A stretch of DNA of 64,000 nucleotides, from contig CAVVVG010000001.1 in the NCBI GenBank assembly GCA_963751615.1, positions 1-64,000 of the forward strand, read 5' to 3'. Positions 63,980 to 64,000 of this stretch are shown here, piece by piece (positions within the stretch are counted from its first letter, which is position 1; each line of letters opens with the position of its first letter). Made by a program: the position numbers and the translations under genes. The DNA is from Palsa-892 sp963751615. GTDB taxonomy: Bacteria > Pseudomonadota > Alphaproteobacteria > Rhizobiales > Xanthobacteraceae. The notes beneath the pieces were generated by a model. That model was not told where the DNA came from, searched no databases, and was given only the letters and a program-made list of their open reading frames with translations.

Positions 63980-64000
63980 ATGAGCTCGTGGTTGCTGGCC
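63980..64000 (+). CDS. Start of a gene running off the window
   Basis: ATG 63980 reads MSSWLLA to the edge and has a good GGAGGA six bases upstream. Only seven codons are visible, so no identity can be given. Confidence 0.35.

Noticed and set aside
1..64000. tRNA, rRNA, CRISPR, prophage and insertion-sequence searches by eye
   Set aside because: No cloverleaf-like TTCAAATCC arms, repeat-spacer arrays, transposase motifs or long terminal inverted repeats were recognised; a profile search could still find a small RNA.

Overview
The window reads as a chromosomal segment of an alphaproteobacterium, most likely a Hyphomicrobiales (Rhizobiales) member near the Bradyrhizobium-type families. The pointers are an Omp31-type porin with the AADLPTRMPAPVYK start common in that order, a LapG-type (BTLCP) cysteine peptidase, a complete Liv-type ABC transporter, and a large Wzx/Wzy exopolysaccharide (EPS) locus. 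No tRNA, rRNA, CRISPR array or insertion sequence was seen.

Layout. (1) 1-5370: catabolic genes with broken frames: the tail of a Baeyer-Villiger-type flavin monooxygenase and a metallophosphoesterase on +, then a leftward operon (3-hydroxyisobutyrate-dehydrogenase-like, zeta-class GST, NMT1-like binding protein, D-2-hydroxyacid dehydrogenase). (2) 5570-11238: an intact livK-H-M-G-F set followed by an ACMSD-type amidohydrolase, probably uptake and degradation of an organic acid or aromatic compound. (3) 11360-15329: single genes (VanZ-like, PilZ, porin with a clear terminator, MaoC-like hot-dog protein, small exported proteins, a catalytically dead-looking SNase-fold protein). (4) 15399-58674: the polysaccharide locus. 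Its first half (to about 33.8 kb) holds the assembly machinery: two related GT4 enzymes, Wzc-type kinase/co-polymerase, Wza-type exporter, two related Wzy/O-antigen-ligase-like proteins, two related periplasm-facing hypotheticals, a polyprenyl glycosyl-1-phosphate transferase, a PPP-family phosphatase, a LapG-like peptidase and an AlgD-like GDP-mannose dehydrogenase. The middle (34-48.8 kb) has more glycosyltransferases, GDP-heptose genes (hddC-, hddA-like), a heparinase II/III-fold protein, a CapK-like adenylate-forming enzyme, a flavoprotein, an asparagine-synthase-like amidotransferase and a Wzx flippase. The last part (48.9-58.7 kb) has another Wzy and a nucleotide-sugar module: SDR, RmlC-like epimerase, C-methyltransferase, RfbF-like cytidylyltransferase, PIG-L deacetylase, GT2, NAD epimerase and a DUF4910 aminopeptidase-like protein. 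(5) 59042-64000: FecR-domain protein, polysaccharide pyruvyl transferase, a small Cys-containing exported protein, an AT-rich gene of probable foreign origin, and gene starts running off the edge.

How it fits together: sugars are activated (GDP-mannuronate, GDP-heptose, a CDP-linked branched sugar), built on undecaprenyl phosphate by the polyprenyl transferase and the GTs, decorated (pyruvyl, amide, acyl or deacyl groups), flipped by Wzx, polymerised by Wzy and exported by Wzc/Wza.

A recurring oddity: about eighteen recognisable genes carry one or more frameshifts, while their neighbours are perfect. Several are repaired by one base and leave every catalytic motif intact, which suggests indel errors in the assembly. 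At least one (the NMT1-like protein) also has an in-frame stop, so real decay cannot be excluded. I mark all of these as pseudogene and state what the repaired product would be.
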